NCBI GenBank assembly: GCA_026119855.1 | Contig: JAOWBW010001902.1 | Location: 102,095 to 166,094 of the forward strand | Direction of reading: 5' to 3' | Length of the DNA stretch: 64,000 nt | From: Campanula takesimana | Lineage: Eukaryota; Streptophyta; Magnoliopsida; Asterales; Campanulaceae | Shown here: positions 33,673 through 44,292 of the stretch, piece after piece | How the letters are laid out: the number at the start of each line of letters is the position of its first letter | Numbering within the stretch: position 1 is the first letter of the stretch | Program-made: the position numbers and the translations under genes | The notes under the pieces: model-generated | The model's database searches: none | What the model saw: the letters and a program-made list of their open reading frames with translations, nothing else | Told to the model about the DNA's origin: nothing

Positions 33673-35941
33673 ATGAGGAATTCCGTCAAGCCTTACTGCC
33701 TCTTAACTAAGAAAGCGAAACAGAAACAAGCTCGTCGGAGAAGGTTGAGAATTCAACGGACGAAGATGAGGAACATAACGCCGGCTGACGGAGATGCCAT
33801 GAGAAATAGACGGACTTCGATTAAAAACATTCCGGCGAGCGAATCGCAAAATGTTACCGCAAAAGACGCTGATATTGCGGCAGAGGTGAGATCAGTCAAC
33901 TCACAATTGGATTCCGGCTCAGGTGTGCCGGCGATTCAATTCCCGGAGAGCAGTGATGCGGCGGAGGGAACGTTGACAGATGAGAGTATAATACGTAAGT
34001 CCGGCAGTTCGGATTTCTTAACCTACGGAATCGCGTCGGTGATTGGGCGGCAGAGGGCAATGGAAGACGCGGTGGCGGTGGAAATGGGAGTTGGCAGAAG
34101 TGAATTTGCTTACTTTGCTGTGTTCGACGGCCACGGTGGGTCTGCGGTGGCGAAGGCGTGTAGTAATAGGCTACACAGGTTGTTGGCGAATAAGATTGAA
34201 GGAAGTTGTGGAGGGTTTGATTGGGGGAAAATAATGAGGGCTTGCTTTAAGAAAATGGATGAAGAAGTAACTGAATGCTTTTCTTGTGGTGGTGGTGGTG
34301 GTGATGGTCCGGCGAGGATGATGGGGTCTACGGCGGTGGTGGTAGTGGTGGCAAAGGAGGAGATCGTGGTGGCCAATTACGGTGACTCGAGGGCGATTAT
34401 GAGTCGTGGCGGCGTTCCGGTGACATTGTCACATGATCACAAGGTGATGTGCAAGTGTTTTTAATTTCACAAAATTTCGGGGAAACTAGTTTCTCCCTAA
34501 ATTCAAAAAAATCTTGTTTTTCAAATTGTTCTCAAATACTCCCTCCGTCCTAGAAAGATAGTTCACCTTTTTTCGTTGTTACTACGAGTGAACTTTGAGC
34601 AGTTATAAATGCTACTTATAATTATGTTAATGTGAATCTAAAAATTGATATTAATAGTATTTATAATGGTGTATCAAGAACAATTTCAAAAATTTCATTA
34701 GAATAATTAAAAGTAGCCTTAATTATTAATCAAAGTTCCTTCGTAAAACCCACGAAAATAGGGGGACTATCATTCTGGACCGATGGAGTATTTGTCATAT
34801 GCCTGCAAGTAGAAAAAAATCGGACTTTCTGCAATTTAGGGAGAAACTAGTTTCCTCAAAACCTACTCTTTTAATTTTTCGTTCACCAGCATTTCGTTTT
34901 CGTTAGCCATAAACTTGCACTAATTTCTTGTTTGAGTTTCTTTTATAAGTCTCACTCTTTTAAAATGCCTATTATTTAAATTACTTTTTATTTATTCTAC
35001 CTTACTTATCATATTCACACTTAAATTAAATTATGAGTCTCACTTTCAAATCATCGTACCCAAAACAAATAAATACTCCGTAATTCAGTTTCATTAGTCA
35101 CTTTAATAAATTTTGACCAAAAATCTAATTAAATCCTAATTATCTTCTTAAAGTCTAAACATTTATATTGATGCACCACTAAAAACTACTAACAAGCTTC
35201 TCATCGACATAAAGATGAATCTTGTAGTGTGGAATAAAAATGATTATTGAGGAATGTGAAACAACAAACACATGGTTAAACACTTGGTACTTTACCCACT
35301 AATGATTAACCCAGATACCCATTTAATCTAAATGGGTGCATAGGCATCCATATACCTACTTTTGTGTCCGCCACTGGTCCCGACCCATCTCAGAAACTGA
35401 TGTGGGTACATGAATTTATTTCTCAATGAACAGTTCATAACAATGTTAAAATATGACAGTTCGACAGGCCTGACGAAAGGGCGAGAGGGGAAACAGCTGG
35501 AGGGAGGATCACAACTTTGGACAGAAGCCACGTCTCGGGTGTTTTCGGTAGCTCAAGATCAATAGGTACATTTTAAAGTATTCAATGTTAAATTCTCATT
35601 TATGCTTTGCCGATAATTTAATTTAATTTGTAGGAGACGAGGACTTGAAACCAAATGTCATCTCAGAGCCAGAGGTGACAGTGACCAAGCGCACGCTAGC
35701 TGACAACTTCCTAATAATAGCAAGTGATGGTTTATGGGATGTAGTAACAAACGAGCTAGCATGTGATGTGGTGAAACTATGCCTCACGGGCAGAATTATG
35801 AAGAACAGGTTAACGGAGGAGGGAACTGCTGTTTCAGCTGATGCTGCAGCTATTCTGGCCGTGCTGGCCATGGCTAAGGGAAGCAAGGACAACATCAGTG
35901 TCATAGTCGTTGACCTTGAAAAAGAAACCGAGCCTCTTTGA
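33673..35941 (+). CDS. AHG1-like: Clade A protein phosphatase 2C, AHG1-like, three exons
   Basis: Exons 33673-34443, 35460-35565 and 35634-35941 (GT-AG introns) give 394 residues. Clade A PP2Cs are Mg/Mn-dependent Ser/Thr phosphatases that switch off SnRK2 kinases in abscisic acid signalling. Visible: basic N-terminus RRRRLRIQR; RQRAMED (about 126-132) and DGHGG (152-156) metal-binding motifs; MRACFKKMDEEV; GDSRA (237-241); HDHK at the end of exon 1; DRPDE opening exon 2; SDGLWDV (323-329) and DNIS (378-381). The loop that holds the ABA-receptor 'lock' tryptophan in most clade A members reads GGRITTLDRSHVSGV, with no Trp, as in AHG1. ATG 33673 is chosen because the upstream in-frame codons (across the excised Copia) contain no ATG. 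A few normally conserved positions differ (ARGETAGG, GSSRSIGDEDL), so some decay cannot be excluded. The Copia insertion ends 8 bp before the ATG. Confidence 0.85.
34479..34857. mobile_element. MITE in PP2C intron 1, GGGGAAACTAGTTTC family
   Basis: Inverted ends GGGGAAACTAGTTTCTCCCT and the complement AGGGAGAAACTAGTTTCCTC. Interrupted by a Stowaway MITE at 34539-34788. Relatives are at 59517-59672 and 61523-61735. Confidence 0.72.
34539..34788. mobile_element. Stowaway-type MITE nested in another MITE
   Basis: TA duplications at 34537-34538 and 34789-34790; CTCCCTCCGTCCTAGAAAGA at the left pairs with TCTGGACCGATGGAG at the right. Within PP2C intron 1. Confidence 0.8.
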
Positions 35942-36273
35942 TGATTCACGGTGCGATTCATAACTTTGTGCTTGTCTGATCTTACCCTTTGGTGTGTCAT
36001 TATGAAATGAGTGTGTAGAGTTGTGTTTTTGGGACTTAGAATGTTGACTTTGACTATTGTTAGTTCTTTCAGTTGACTAAATTGTTAGTTGTGTGGTGAT
36101 TGTTTTCTAATGCAATCTGATGCTAGGCCTGAGTTTGAGTAAGGGTAGTGGAGGTGTTGTGACCAGTAGTGAAATGGAATGCTTACTATATGTTTGAGTA
36201 ATGCTACATTTATCTTTTTTTCAATGCATTTGTCAATTTGTCTAGCAAAAATACTGCAGCAGTATTGCTGTTA
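35942..36273 (+). other. PP2C 3' flank
   Basis: No coding sequence; presumably the 3' UTR and downstream DNA. No convincing polyadenylation signal could be singled out. Confidence 0.4.
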
Positions 36274-36450
36274 CCAAGGTTTTAAAAAACGCCAGGCTGT
36301 CGCTAGACGCCGCAGGGCCGCCTAGCGCCTAGGCGGGATCTAGGCGGGGCCGAGAATTCATAAATAACTATAATATCCTAGACGGGACCTAGGCGTTTCA
36401 TGAACGCCTAGGGCCTAGGCGGCCTAGACGGGGGTCTTTTAGAACACTGG
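36274..36450. mobile_element. Small GC-rich foldback element (177 bp)
   Basis: CCAAGGTTTTAAAAAACGCC at the left and the complement of GTTCTAAAAGAC at the right form imperfect inverted ends, flanked by CTGTTA (36268-36273 and 36451-36456). The interior is dominated by CGCCTAGG / CCTAGGCG words and would fold tightly. No coding potential. Class unknown. Confidence 0.6.
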
Positions 36451-37231
36451 CTGTTACAACTCTATCCCAAGGGAATTCTTGTCATTTTCAAGGAAATTAA
36501 AAAAAAATGAAGCGGGTCGTCGGTATTGATCAATAGGCCTGGTCAAAGCCTGAAAAGATCTAAACAAGTCTGGTCGAAGCCCGCCTCTGCTGGGGTGGAT
36601 AGCCCAGGCCATCCCATATGGTCATCTCCAGGCAGTAGTGTGAACATTGTTCACAGAGACACAAATTTATTATTCAGATTGAGATACATCAAACACCAAC
36701 CCTAAATAATGACCCAAAATATATTCATATTGCAGATAATAAATGTTGTCAAGCTTACAACAGCACACACAATAATGGGGACAAAGAAAAGAAGAAAAAT
36801 GAAAAACACTCAACCCTAATCCTGAAGGTGTAAGAAAATAAAAAAGCAGCTAAAAATTTTTCCACTCTGAAGAGAAGTCTGTTTTTTCTTCTCAACTCTC
36901 ACTGTTACTCCATTTCTCTCTTTCTCTCTCAAATCTATCTATATATATATATGTATATAAATATGGAGGAGAAGAAAGAGGATGAGCATTCTTATAAACT
37001 GTCTCTTCACTCCTTTCTGCCTCCCATCTTCGACGTTCTTTAACCCTGTCTAAAACCCCTACAGACAGGTTGCAAATAAATAAGTAATCGAGAAAATTAC
37101 TGCAAAGAAAAGGACCTTCCATGAAACTGCTTCTTCTTGTTGTTGTATAGCTGCACAATTCTTACTCCGTCCCCAAAAAACCATAAGAAAAACCTTGTGT
37201 TTGCTCGTTAAGTTGTTCTCGTTTCCCAGTT
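36451..37231 (-). other. Intergenic region and GH9 3' UTR
   Basis: Holds the 3' end of the convergent GH9 transcript on the minus strand; the limit is not visible. It contains a TA-rich run (36937-36960). Short frames here are not convincing. Confidence 0.4.
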
Positions 37232-39124
37232 TCAAGACAAAATGTAGCTAGCTACATTAACGTCTGCAGCCGAAGCAGTGTGAATGTAGACAAATTCAAT
37301 GCTTTTACCCGCACCCAAAGCACTGATCCATGATGGGAAAACGTACGAATCCCCGTACTTTGTCAGTCCCCATAGAGGACCGTAAAGCTTGTTTACTGAC
37401 ATCTTGAGATTTCTAACAGTCTTGTTTGATTTGTTGGTTATGGTCACAACGTATCTGTAGTAAGTTTTCCCTTCGAAAACCCATGAAGAGGTTGCCTTTT
37501 GTGTGACAGAAAGTGGAGCCGAAGATGTAGCTGCAAATAACAAAAATGTCAGTCTCCCCTATAAATTACCTGAAAATCAACAATACTACTCCCTTCGTCC
37601 CTAAACAAATGTCCTATTTCAAGAATTTTTTTTCTCAAAATGAATGTGTTTAGTCTACGTCCCTAAATATATGTCATTTTTTCAAGAAATTTTTGTCAAG
37701 ACCGTCCCTAAATTTTTTAAAAAAATAATCTCTGTATTTTTGAAGGTTACCTGGAGCTGGGGTTACATTAGGTTGTGTAGATTGTTTCTTAGGAGCAGGA
37801 AGTTCGACTGGAAGAAGCTGGTTGTAGCCACTATGACCTGCATTAAGCCTAGCCAATACTCCAATAAGAGGAGCATTGTTGTAAGTAGCAGGCTCAGTTT
37901 GCTCGTAGTTGTTTCTCTCATCAGCGAAATTATCATAGGCATCGGGTCCACCAACAATGGCACCCATAAGAAGATTAGGGTCACTTGCTTTCCTGCTGTA
38001 CCATGTTGCATAACCTCCTCGGCAACTAACAAAAGACGGGTTAAACTTAATTGAAACAATTGAGGAACCACGGTGGTGTACTTGTCGTGGGTAGTTGCGT
38101 CCGTAACCAACCATGTAGCTAGTAGCTCTCGGGTTGTCACCAAGTATGTAATCCACCTGACGATTCGAAACAACCAGATTAAACATTTCCCAAATTTATT
38201 TTCTTTTTCTATTCTAAAAAAAAGTAGATACTCTATTAATTGATAACTTAATTTATTACAATAGAAACAGTTGGAGGGTGAAATCTATAATTAGTGTGGA
38301 TCACTGACAAGGCCACGTGAGAACTCAGAAGGGGGTCACTTGACTCCATCAATTTTGAAATGTGTCAATTTTGCCACCTTCATGTTTTTGAAAATATCTT
38401 TCTATCACTAGAAATGATGATACTATATATATGAACCCCTTTAATTTTGGGTAAATTTTTGAACCCTTTGTATAATAAATTTGAATACGTCAAGTATACT
38501 ATTTATCTGAAAAACAAGCTTGACACCCTTTTCAAAAATTAGTTCATCGTTTCTCCTAGTTTACTTATGTGATGTTATTATTCAAGCAAAAAGGTGTAAT
38601 CTTTACCCAAGAAGCCAAAAATAGATTTACCTGAGACTTGGCGAACGAGAGAAGTTCGGAGGGGGAGACAGAGCCGGAAGCACACTGCAAGTTCTTCCGG
38701 GCAGAGGTCAAGTAATCGGAGTAAACGGTTGCGAGGAAAGATGCACTTGTGACAAACTGCAAATTGTTCCATCTTTGCTTGAAAATTAGGCCTCCTGGTG
38801 TTTTTTGTACATTTTGAGTGCTCTTTCCCATGATTGAACACATGAAGAACTCAGCTTTCTTTTGATACTTTCCAAACACTTCTGTATGTCTCCCTGCTTT
38901 CCCTCTCATTAACATCTGCATATGGGAAACCAATTAGTTCAGCTGAGAGCCCATTAACATAACAGTTTTGTTATCCCAAGCCCATGTAATTGGGCCAAAA
39001 CCGTGGGCCCATGACCTGTAATTTAGGGCTTTACAAAATGCTAATTTATTACCTCCGTCCCAAAATAAATGTTAGATCCAAATTTTCAAGAGTAAAGTAC
39101 ATTCATTTTAGGACAAAAATAGTA

Positions 39125-39397
39125 CTCCCTCCGTCCCAGAGCATATGTCCACACTCTCATTTACACAGAGATTAAAAAATGGTGGAAGTGATGCAAGTGT
39201 TGTGAGTATAAAAGTAAAGTAGGAGAGAAAATGAGTGTGAGGGACTAGTATGTTGATTGGTGTTGTTAGTATAAAAGTAAGTAGAAGAGAGAATGAGTTA
39301 GAGGAATAGTAAGATTTTTTGCCGTTTTTGGAAGTGGACATACACTTTGGGACGGATTAAAAAGGAAAGGTGGACATATACTCTAGGACGGAGGGAG
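39125..39397. mobile_element. Stowaway-type MITE in GH9 intron 5
   Basis: TA at 39123-39124 and 39398-39399; CTCCCTCCGTCCCAGAG left and GGACGGAGGGAG right. A partial second copy (CTCCGTCCCAAAATAAATG) abuts it at 39052-39122. Confidence 0.85.
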
Positions 39398-39512
39398 TAT
39401 TACATATGCCGATAGTCGGTTGAAACTTTTTGCAATATTGAAAAATGAAACTTTTTGCAATATTGAAAAATGACAAATGCGAAGATTATTTCCGAGAAAT
39501 ATGCAGTAATAG

Positions 39513-39515
<3 letters not shown>

Positions 39516-39547
<32 letters not shown>
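39516..39547. repeat. A-tract of about 30 bases in GH9 intron 5
   Basis: A long A run on the plus strand (T run in the transcript), starting only a few bases inside the exon 5 donor. It is a likely site of assembly error and length variation. Confidence 0.9.
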
Positions 39548-39549
<2 letters not shown>

Positions 39550-40279
39550 TGTACCTGAGCAACAAGGGTCTGAACACCAGCATACTTAACATCCCAACCA
39601 AATTCAGTCATAGCCCATCCGGTCCCACCAAGGGCTTGACCATTATTCCCAAGGTAGTTCAAATAATACTGATTGTTTGTTGCCTTGTACATCCATGCAG
39701 CTCCCCACAACAATTCATCCTAAATATATAAAATAAATAAAATATAATTATCGAGGGTAAAATTGTCATTTTATATCATGAGTGTAAGAGCTATGATAAC
39801 CTACAGCATATCCACTGACTGATCGGTAGTACTTCTGGGCTATGGTGATGCTACCATCATATTTGCCCTATACTTGTCTGCAAACTCAAACAGCTGAAAA
39901 AAAGAGGAAATAAAATTATGTTAGAGGGGTAAATTCGGAAATAGAAGGTAAAAAAAAAAAAAGAAGGAATTTAGGGCTGGTGGAAAGGGGAATTGCAGGC
40001 TGGTAGCGAGACCACCGACAGATTCGGTCTAGAGCTGTTAAACACACGCACAATTTTTGACCGTTGAGATTTGATCGTACTCCAGATCTGTACGGGGCGT
40101 GAGCGTTGCCCGTGATATACGGCAACAGATTCCCAACCATGATCCTAATTCTAAGGTGGTGAATTTTTTACATAAAGAGACAAAAACGACGCCGTCTATC
40201 TTACGAAATTGGCTAATTTAATCAAATGTACTGTACAAATTACTGGAATTCTTTAAGATAGAACAATTTATCAAAGGCA

Positions 40280-40400
40280 AAATTTTGTGTAAGACGGTCT
40301 CAAACGTGAACGTAATTCGTTGAGAAAGTAAATGGTTTATCTTTTTATTGGCGAGGCAAAGGTCTCATATGTGAGACTGTCTCACACAACTTCCAATTTG
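40280..40400. mobile_element. Short inverted-end MITE in GH9 intron 3
   Basis: Ends TGTGTAAGACGGTCTCA and TGAGACTGTCTCACACA face each other around about 80 bp. A related, more decayed copy is at 42185-42306 in intron 2. Confidence 0.6.
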
Positions 40401-40429
40401 TCAAATATCTAAACAAATTAAGGGACCCA

Positions 40430-40497
40430 CACACACACACATATATATATATACATATATATATATACATATATGTATATATATATATATACATATT
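40430..40497. repeat. (AC)n(AT)n microsatellite
   Basis: ACACACACAC followed by a long TATATA stretch with CATA interruptions, within GH9 intron 3. Confidence 0.9.
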
Positions 40498-41070
40498 TTA
40501 TAGCATGAGTAGTGATTTCAAAGGGCATGTGCTTAACGTAAAGTTTCAAATAATAACCTCCTAGTGAGAAGATATACTTCATTACACAGTTAAAGGCCCT
40601 ACTCTTGAGTAGTGGCCTATTTTTTCAGAAATGATTTTAATTTGGTAAAGTTCTAAATGCAAATGATTAATATTCTCTACCCAATGTTAATTTTCAAGGA
40701 GTACAATACCAACGCACATAAAAGTCATTAAAATGTTGTACCATTGATCCATCATTTTTCCTTTTTAAATGTGAGGCTACACATTTATTTTGTGGCTCAA
40801 AAAAAAATGATTTTAGCTTCTTGTTAATGCTTCTTTTTGACAAAAAGTAAAATAACTTAGACGTTGACATAATTTTATTTAATTAGTGGCTAAAGTACTA
40901 TGAAGAGTATCATATTTGCACAATGATTGTGCTTATTTAGTACTACACTCTTAGTAAATCAACTGAACTTTATTTTATTAAGAACAAGAAATGGAGTTAA
41001 TAGTAAGAGCTCCATGGCTAATTACAATTAAAAAAACTTTTGAGATACTATATTTGTCTCATATTAAAGT

Positions 41071-41178
41071 GAAAAACTTGTAGCTTTAGTATAAAACTTG
41101 TTTTTCATCTATTATAGAAAATCCGGTTTTTTTCGTTAAAAATAAGTTTACACTAAATTAATGTAAAACAAGTTTTTC
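41071..41178. mobile_element. AAAACTTGTTTTAC-type hairpin element in GH9 intron 3
   Basis: GAAAAACTTG at the left and TAAAACAAGTTTTTC at the right pair. Related copies: 42738-42842 (GH9 intron 1) and 57797-57914. Confidence 0.55.
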
Positions 41179-42737
41179 AGAGGAATGTCACCATATTAAG
41201 TGGTGTGATAGACATGTTAATATTTTCAAAATTGTTTATTTATTTAAAAATATTCATTTATTAAGCAATTTTTAAAGAACAAAAAAAGTGAAATGAAGTC
41301 ACTTTATGCCATTCTAAGAGGAATGGGTAAAGTCATTTGTTGTTCTTTTAGAGAATACTCGTAGTTTTGATTTACCCAAGTAGTCAAAACCATGATATCC
41401 GTGTTTATAAATGCGACCATCTCTGCTAACTTACACTGGCAACAACCATCCTGACAAAAGTGATACTCCATCAATGCTAACTGTCTACTATTTACTCCAA
41501 CCGCTTAGCTAACATGCGCCCCCCCTACCACTTTTACTAACATGCGCTAATTTGAAAGAAGAAAACAAAAGTGAAGACACACTTAAGTGGATCTGACAAA
41601 GACAAAAACTGTTTAGCATGCTTTACTTTTATTTTAAGACAGTGAAATTCAAAGAGAAAACTTATAGTGAAACACTGTAATCCGTTGGATTGTAATAAAT
41701 GTTTGTGAGCCCTACTAATAAAAACTCATCCTTAAAAATTTTGAATAGTCAAACCCGAAAATCATTATGGGACGGAGGAAGTATTAAAATTTAAAGCATA
41801 AATATTGGAATGAGCAATTAATACTCACATCGGAAGCATGGCTAAGTAGCTTTCTGGAATATGCAGGGTTGTAACGCCGGAACACCAAAGAAGCGGCAGC
41901 CATTGCGGCGGCAGTTTCTCCGGCGAGGTCAGATCCAGGGTTACTTTGGTCAATTCGGTAAGCTGCCCGGGAAGTCGTCATGTCCTCCGGCCTTTGCCAG
42001 CAGTAATGGTCAGTGTTACCATCACCAACCTATTCACCAAATCAAAATTTATTCATTTATTTCCAAAAATAAAACACACACAATGAATAGTAACTTTAAT
42101 TATGAACTTTACCACTTGGCCAAAAACAAAGTGTTCAAAAAGTACACAACTGATTAAATTATTTCATAAGTAATTTATTTAAGAGGAAGTCTTGAGAGTG
42201 AAAATGGTCTCGCCCTGTCCCGTCCATAAGACCACTCATAGGAGGTAAACCATTTACTCTTCCAACGAGACACGTTTATTGTGTGAGAGCGTCTCACACA
42301 AATTGTTGTTGTTATATAATAACAATAATATTTTGAAGAGGGGTAATAATGGGAATTAGTAAAAGGAAAAGGCTACCTCTCCATAGAGGACATGGGATTG
42401 AGGGTGAGCTTTAAGGAGGTAGTCAGTGCCCCACTTAACAGCGGCCATGGCATGACCAAGTTCACCACTTGCAGCCATTTGCTTGCCATATTCCAATATG
42501 CTCCATGACATCATTGTTACTGTGAAGGCCATTGGCAACCCAAATTTCACATTGTCCCCTGCATCATAGTATCCTCCAACTAGATCCACCTAAACCAACA
42601 TAAACAAATTTCAATTTCACACCATTATTTTACAGAATTTGGCATTCAAAATTGTTGAAATCCTCAAAATATGATACAAATTTAAGAAAAAACAGCAAGT
42701 AAGCAAGCATTGTATAACAATTACATGAAAATATCTA

Positions 42738-42842
42738 GAAAAAACTTGTTTTACGCTCGCTTTAGCGTAAAATTTGTTTTCATCCCTTAATGTAAAACAA
42801 AATCTCTTAATGTAAAACACGTTTTACACATCTCAGATTTTT
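42738..42842. mobile_element. AAAACTTGTTTTAC-type hairpin element in GH9 intron 1
   Basis: AAAAAACTTGTTTTACGCTC, an internal GCGTAAAA mirror, then repeated TTAATGTAAAACA words. Related to 41071-41178 and 57797-57914. Confidence 0.55.
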
Positions 42843-43100
42843 CATAAGACTGAGTCAACAATTACTCCTTAATTCCCCCAAAAATGGTTCATATCGAACA
42901 AAATTATTTTCTCTTTAAGAAATGTGACTGTTTTTTGTCAGTATAGAGTAATGTACAAGGCTTTAATGCACTAAAAACAAAACAAAACCCAACTACACAT
43001 AGCTCACTGCATTGGAAATAACAAATTTCTAATGATATTAAGAAATACCCAGATGGATTTATGAGCTAAAAATGAATTTCCAGGTAAATTTGAGTGAGAA

Positions 43101-43120
43101 ACACACACACACACACACAC
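43101..43120. repeat. (CA)n microsatellite in GH9 intron 1
   Basis: About ten CA units close to the exon 1 donor. Confidence 0.9.
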
Positions 43121-43357
43121 TTAGAAACAAAAACAGAGGAATTAACATACCCCACTAGCCTTGCCATCCATGAGACCAGAATGACCTCTCCATTTAACTC
43201 TTTGGTTACTGGGAAGGTAACCAGATCTTTGAGCTTCAAAGAAGAGAATGCCCTTAGTAAGTGCTTGGCCATAGTCATGGCCTCCCAAGGCAAATGGGAG
43301 AATCCCAAGTACCAAAAACAGAGTAGCCATTGAACAGAGTCTCACAAACTTCTCCAT

Positions 43358-43605
43358 CTTTCAATTTTATCTCACGAATTGGGATTTTCTTGATGTAAAA
43401 AAAACCCAATTTAGATCTATTGAAATCTAATTGAACAGAAATTACAATGTTGGTTTTGGTTTATCAAATTAAGAATTCTGATAAACCAACTGTGTGTGTG
43501 AGAGAGTGAGAGAGAGAGAGAGAGAGAGTGAGAGGGAGAGGAGGGGGGAGATGGAAAGAGTTGAGGGAGGAAGGAGGAGCTTGAGGGTCAGTTTATATGG
43601 AGGGA
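43358..43605 (-). promoter_or_regulatory. GH9 core promoter and 5' leader
   Basis: The minus strand has a TATA-like TATAAAC at about 43592-43598, then a leader of roughly 200 nt with a long CT repeat (GA on the plus strand, 43500-43530) before the ATG at 43357. CT-rich leaders are common in highly expressed plant genes. Start site inferred. Confidence 0.55.
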
Positions 43606-44015
43606 GGGAAAGGAAAGTGCCAATAGTTGTGAGAAAATGGCAGGGATTAATTAATGTTGTTTGAATTTTACTTTATTTAGTAAAATTTGCTTTTTTATTT
43701 GTTAAAATTTGAAATTAACGGCGGATAGAGAAAATGAGGGAGAGGCCATAGGCATGTGGGTTTGTTCGGGAGGAGTCGGTGTGAGTTGAACTGAATTTAT
43801 TGGCAAACTAGGCAGCAAATTGCTGCAGGTAATCCGGGGAAATAAAATAAATAGAAAAAACAATTAGTAGATACTTACTATATTTGTATAAATTTTATTA
43901 GTTTTTCTAACATGTGCCCTAACATTTTAAATAAGGCAAATGATATAATTATTAAACTTATTTAACAAACTAAAACAAAGGGGAAATAAAATAAATAGAA
44001 AAAAATTAGATATTA
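43606..44015. other. GH9 upstream region, no gene
   Basis: AT-rich with no coding signal. No regulatory motif was clear enough to call. Confidence 0.4.
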
Positions 44016-44273
44016 CTCCCTCTGTCCCTAAATAAGTGTCTATTTTTAATAAATTTTTGTCCCTAAATGAGTGTCTTTTTTTAACATAACTTTCTCCCTA
44101 AACGTTTTTTTTCGAAAAAAAATTCACCAGTTTCTTTATACGTGCAAAACTAAGGGTTTAGAAAGGAGATTACAAGATTATATATGAATCGTTGTTACCA
44201 AATTGTTCAAAAAGTTGAGATTTTCAGTGTCCCTTAAAATGAAATTTGGACACTCATTTAGGGACAGAGGGAG
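44016..44273. mobile_element. Stowaway-type MITE
   Basis: TA at 44014-44015 and 44274-44275; CTCCCTCTGTCCCTAAATAA left and TTTAGGGACAGAGGGAG right. Two further TCCCTAAA words lie inside. Confidence 0.85.
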
Positions 44274-44292
44274 TATCATTTTAAGGTTCTAA

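Larger units (their letters stand above)
37232..43357 (-). pseudogene. GH9C: Class C GH9 endo-beta-1,4-glucanase with CBM49, frameshifted in exon 4
   Basis: Eight minus-strand exons: 43151-43357, 42377-42589, 41829-42029, 39805-39893, 39555-39719, 38631-38915, 37751-38156 and 37232-37530. All have GT-AG borders; phase is 0 except between exons 7 and 8. The layout gives 621 residues if the frame were intact: a signal peptide (about 1-29), GH9 domain starting GHDYGQAL, catalytic DAGDN in exon 2, the His-containing region YPRQVHHRG and the acid Glu in NYEQTEPATYNNAP in exon 7, then a linker and a C-terminal CBM49 with Trp/Tyr (SSWVFEGKTYYRY, LYGPLWGL). Such secreted enzymes cut cellulose or xyloglucan in the wall. 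Exon 4 is 89 nt where the phase requires 90: a G run near 39866 lacks one base, giving a stop after about 224 residues. All other exons are clean, so this is either a very recent mutation or an assembly error; if an error, this is a normal gene. Confidence 0.9.

Noticed and set aside
36892..37158. Minus-strand 88-codon gene downstream of GH9
   Set aside because: Lies in the likely 3' UTR and ends in microsatellite-derived residues.
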